This document shows positions 59,655-64,000 of a DNA stretch of 64,000 nt, piece after piece. The notes under the pieces are model-generated. The model was not told the DNA's origin. It saw only the letters and a program-made list of their open reading frames with translations, and made no database searches. The DNA comes from Struthio camelus. Taxonomy: Eukaryota; Chordata; Aves; Struthioniformes; Struthionidae. The stretch lies in the NCBI RefSeq assembly GCF_040807025.1, contig NC_090951.1, positions 1,922,001 to 1,986,000 on the forward strand, read 5' to 3'. Each line of letters begins with the position of its first letter. Position 1 is the first letter of the stretch. The translations under genes and the position numbers were made by a program.

Positions 59655-62600
59655 TTAAGACAGATTAGAGGCATGGAGTTGCTTTTTCTGAGGGTACAAA
59701 GCCCTTAAATTCTCAGCCAGGTGTTATGCAATATGTATGTCACTGATGCACAGTAATAAAAAAAATGCTTGCATAAATGTTAAAGAAAAGCTTGTATCGT
59801 AAGTTATTTGAAATCACAAGCATCCTAAACAATACAGGTTTGTGGAGCTATAAGCTTAATGAAGTATGCTTAAGCAAAATCCCTGCTATGAAGTGGGATA
59901 CAGAGTTGTCGGAGCCTAAGGTCTGGAGGCTGTTTTTGAGTATATTCAACAGCACCTGGAATTTTCAAGCTTTCCCATGTGAAAACTGTTTTTTTTTTTC
60001 TAGTATATTTTCTTTTGCAACTGTTGGATATTTAAAAAATTTGTTTGACTCTGGGTGGTGGTAGTGTTAGTTTCATCTGTGACTAGTTATAGGTGATGCC
60101 AATTTGTTATCCTTTACGAGTATGTAACACAAAAAGAAAAAAAGAAGCTTAAATGCTAATAGCAGTGAAAAATCTGTTCAGAATGTAGCCCGTGTGGAAA
60201 AAGGCAAGCACGTACTTTGGTCTGTGTCAGCTGAGCGGAGGGCTTTTAAAAATCTGTTCTAATTTTTATGCTGTCTGTGAAATGGCTAATCCTATAAAAG
60301 ACTCGCACCTTTTGACAGATGAAACGCTGCTGTTTCTTAACTTATTTGAGCAAAATATTTTTATAGATGGTATTAGCTCTGTGGCTCCAAGGGTAATGCA
60401 GTCCTTACACAAGAAAGATCTTGCTTTGATCTGACAGCTTTCAAGATCCATTCCCAATCACTGACTTCCATTAAGTCTGTTTATAATGGTGCCCTCAGAC
60501 TTTTTTCTGTTTATATGACTCTTAGGATGTTAACATTTCTGTGTATACGAGTTCCCTTTAATAAACTGAAGGAGTAATTGGGGTCAAAAAAGGAAATAAT
60601 CCTATTGGAAAGTCCAGTTAATTATAAGCAGATATTTCGGGCCCACAATTCTTCCTCTTGATTCTTTAATATTTTCCCAAAATTTTAAGGTGTAGAGAAA
60701 TTATCAAATTATCTTGAAATAGAACAGTGGGGCAGGCTGGTGACTTCACAGTTAATTTTGGGAATATCAGCAAAGTGCAATTGCAGGCTTGCTAAGCTTG
60801 AGGTTCGAGGAGGAAGGGGGGAAGCGAGGCTTCTCCCAGACACCAGCCTCTTCCTTTCCTGTGTTGTCACAGCATCTGACTTGCTCTACTTTATGCTGTG
60901 TCCTTTGAAATTGAGGACTAACACAGCTTGTGTACCTTCCAGTGAGGTTAGCAGATTGGTGCCGTTTTTAAGACTCGGTGGCTATTTGAGCTCCTCGAAG
61001 GAGCCCTGTAGTCCAGCACCATCCAGGGAAGTAGCTTGGGAGCAACTATGAGTATATGCTATAAGCAGGAAAGGCCTCTGATCTCTTAATGCTTGTTCTC
61101 AGTTTGTGGCACAGCCGTCGTCTTGCCAGAGTTTATATGTGAGAAATTGGCTCGGGTTTTCCTGATCCTTGCAGTTTTGATAGTAAAAAGGCATGAACGC
61201 CTAAACGGGACTTCAGAAACCTGTGCCTCCTCTCATTAATTTTCACTTTCTTGTTACACTCATCATGTGAATAAGGCTTTAGCTGTTCTACTCATTGCAA
61301 TATGGCTGTTGTGAGCAGAGGCCAAAAATGCAGTATGTTAAGCTTAGGAATTAGGAGACAATACCACAAAGTAAACAAAAAGCATGCAATAGCTCTTAAT
61401 GTTGTGGGGCAGCAAGGGCTGAGAGTGAATGAGCTGTTGTAGCCAGAAGAAAGTGATGTTTTTTCTAGGTCAGGGTTGAAGCCACTGTCAGGGTGGTGAT
61501 GTGAAGCATATATTACTGTCTGCATTGTCCCTGCCATATGGATGTGTGCAAGGCTTCAGTGTGCGGTACTGCCCTTGGCGTTCATACATTGAATTATTTA
61601 TCCTCTGAAACTCCGTAGGCGGCCTCCCCCCTCCCACAAGACAAAACTTGTCTGATGAATATTTTGAAATAAATCTTCCACTGAAGCAAAATATTGATTG
61701 TATGTTTTCTTTATATTAGTAAATCAAAGATTACGGCATTCAATGTTTTTGGAAATGCTGAAATATTAAATGGGTTCTGCTGTTACAGATCTTGATCAGG
61801 TGTAAGAGCGCTCAGGCTGGAGCTGTGTTCATATGTAAATTGCATGTCTCTTTCTCTATCAATAAAAACTTCAGAAAGACTTTGCAAATGGAAAGGCTAG
61901 AAAACTGATTATAAAAGAAGCTTTTCTCCAGTACATATTGAGAAAACTGACCTTTTTACTCCATACGGACAGTGCGAATGCATCTTCTTTCCTCTTATAT
62001 TGCCTTTGATTTGCTCCAAGAAAAGTGTTAAGGTGGTCCTGATTCTAATGCTAGGCTTCAGATTCTCACCTCATGATATCAGCTTCTGCAGGGTGTCACT
62101 GTAGGATAGTTAAACGGATCCAGGTAGTCAGGGAGGGAAGCACCAATTTTGAAGGGAGCTGGCTCTGTAATTTTTCTGAAGTGACTGACAGTTTTGCAGT
62201 ATAGAAAAGATCTAAAATCGTTTGCTTTTACAGTGCCATGAAGGCATTAACATTTCATCACAAAACATGGCAAAAGAAGGGAGTTGTTTGCTTCTAAAAA
62301 ATTAACTACAATTCACAGGTAACAAGCTGTCCCTGAAGGTTCGGCATCCTGTACAACAAGAGGCTGAAAAAGCTAGATTTTTGAAAATAATGTGCTGCTT
62401 TGAATATCTTGCAGTGAAATGAAAGTATATGTAATTAGGAACTCTCTTTTAAAAAAAAAAAATTGAGCGGCATTAAAGGAAAATCAGACGAATGAGAACT
62501 TCAATATTAATGTATAAAATCCTTAACCACAGTTCTTTATGCATCTTTATTTTAAATAAAGCACACAATGAAAGTTTTTTCAGCATGAATTAGTACATAA

Positions 62601-64000
62601 AGTGTTATCAGCTTATGTGGGCAATAGTTCAGAGCAGTAAAAACTATATCCTGCTTACACCTTCCAGCCTATCCTATGACCTGCTCTGCTTAAACAAGGT
62701 GTACCAGGAGCTCTGAAGTACTAGTAAGTGGCTAGTTTTTTTTTTTTTTTTTACAGGGTATTTAGATCCAAGAGGAGGCAAGATAAAGTTCCAAGAATTC
62801 TCCCTTAGGAATGGTCTCCTGATACCTGCCTTATACACTGAGAAGGTAACAGTTCTGATAATCCTGCTGATTGTAGCTGTGACAGTATCCCATGAAAAGT
62901 AGTAATCTCTCAAGTAGACTTTACACTTTCGGTGTGTTCTTTTCAACTCTGTACGCAAAATGATGGCAAGTGCAGATTACGAAATGTCAGTGTTGTTATA
63001 AGACACGGAGCTTGCTATGTGGACTGTGACATTCTGCCATTGCTTCAGGTTTTAAATGGTCTAAAGATGTAAGCCTTTGTATAAAGTTTTGCTGTAGTTA
63101 TATCTTCAGATACATGGACGAGATTAGCCATGCTGATATAGGGAAGAGATATAAATAGATGTGGGGAAAGGTGTGTATGGGGGGGGAATAAACATCCTGT
63201 TCGTGACTGTGATGCAGTAGTTTAAATACCACTGTGGGAGCCTGTGCTCTAGCTGCAGTATTTGGCTGCTTCCCACAGCTAACTGTCTCCTTGATTTCAT
63301 CTTGCAGCTAGGCACAGGGAGATACATTTATCCAAGCTAGACAGTGGGTCTACAGTGAACAAAACTGGGTATTTTTGTGTGAAACCTTACCTTTCTGAAC
63401 AGTCTGAGGGAGTTAAATGCGCTAACCAGCTTTGAAAATGAAACCCTCGCTCTTTGAAGATGGACTTTTGACTCCAGCTCATGCAGTTTCTTGCCCTATC
63501 AGTTCAGGAAGGCCTCAGAACTTAACTAAATAGATTGGCCATGCTTAAGGCTCCTTTCACTCCTGTGCATTTCTTCAAAGTCTCAAGCCATTCTTCTAGC
63601 TCTTTTTGTGGTTTGTCAATTCAGTGACTTGGCCAGCTACTACCCTGTCATTTGATACTAGTGGAGCAAAACCTGTGCGGAGTGCATCAAATCAAAGGAA
63701 TGCTTGAGCCATCATGACAGCTTACACAATTAGCAAGAGACATGCCGTTTCCTTTTCTGCATTGACTATCAAGCATATTGGATTGAGAGACAACTTTGTG
63801 GCTTCAGGTTCTCTCCTAAGAGCTCTTACACCCATTAAGCCAACAGGGGCTAAAGTTAAGACGGCTTACCGTTTTCCACAATCACAGGTACTGTTCTCTT
63901 CTAGAGATGAAGACACCTGATATTTCACATAGAAAAGATTTGAGAATGTGCTAGTTTTTTTATTGAGAATTAGAGGAGCTGATGACTGTAGTATCTGCTC

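Larger units (their letters stand above)
55229..64000 (+). other. ANKRD11: ANKRD11 intron 1 (partial)
   Basis: Starts at the GTAAGG donor and runs off the window. The first 550 bases are the G-rich repeat. The rest is AT-richer ordinary sequence with a poly-C run (59638-59654) and several T or A homopolymers. No internal exon with homology was recognised; an alternative noncoding exon could be missed. Confidence 0.55.

Overview
This is vertebrate nuclear DNA, most likely from a bird (at minimum a sauropsid). The genes have many exons with GT-AG introns. The gene order CPNE7 - RPL13 - SPG7 - ANKRD11 matches the conserved block at human 16q24.3. Introns are fairly compact, interspersed repeats are sparse, and GC-rich minisatellites sit at gene starts. 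All identifications come from reading splice-joined translations and from remembered family sequences; no database search was run.

Layout. CPNE7, RPL13 and SPG7 lie head-to-tail on the minus strand, and ANKRD11 starts on the plus strand. (1) 1-680: first coding exon of a copine (CPNE7 by synteny) plus the start of its first intron; the rest of the gene lies outside the window. (2) 681-3300: a GC-rich upstream region containing a 1.4-kb minisatellite with a 355-bp higher-order period. (3) 5641-11242: complete RPL13 (six exons, 211 aa, TOP-type 5' end), with two related box C/D snoRNAs of SNORD68 type in introns 2 and 3. (4) 13085-45300: complete SPG7 (paraplegin), 17 coding exons joining in frame to 783 aa, with an FtsH-type AAA ATPase and HESGH metalloprotease. 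(5) 45300-54600: intergenic, no gene recognised. (6) 54660-64000: a CpG-island promoter with four CCAAT boxes and a CRE-like site, a probable noncoding first exon of ANKRD11, and 8.8 kb of its first intron, which opens with a G-rich minisatellite.

How the genes relate. RPL13 and its snoRNAs serve ribosome production: the host gene encodes a 60S protein, and the snoRNAs appear to direct one 2'-O-methylation in 18S rRNA. SPG7 encodes a subunit of the mitochondrial inner-membrane m-AAA protease. SPG7 and ANKRD11 are divergently transcribed from separate CpG islands about 10 kb apart. No mobile gene cassette, CRISPR array or viral gene was seen. The most interesting items are the twin SNORD68-like genes with a shared two-part complementarity to 18S rRNA, and the two structured minisatellites at the 5' ends of CPNE7 and ANKRD11.
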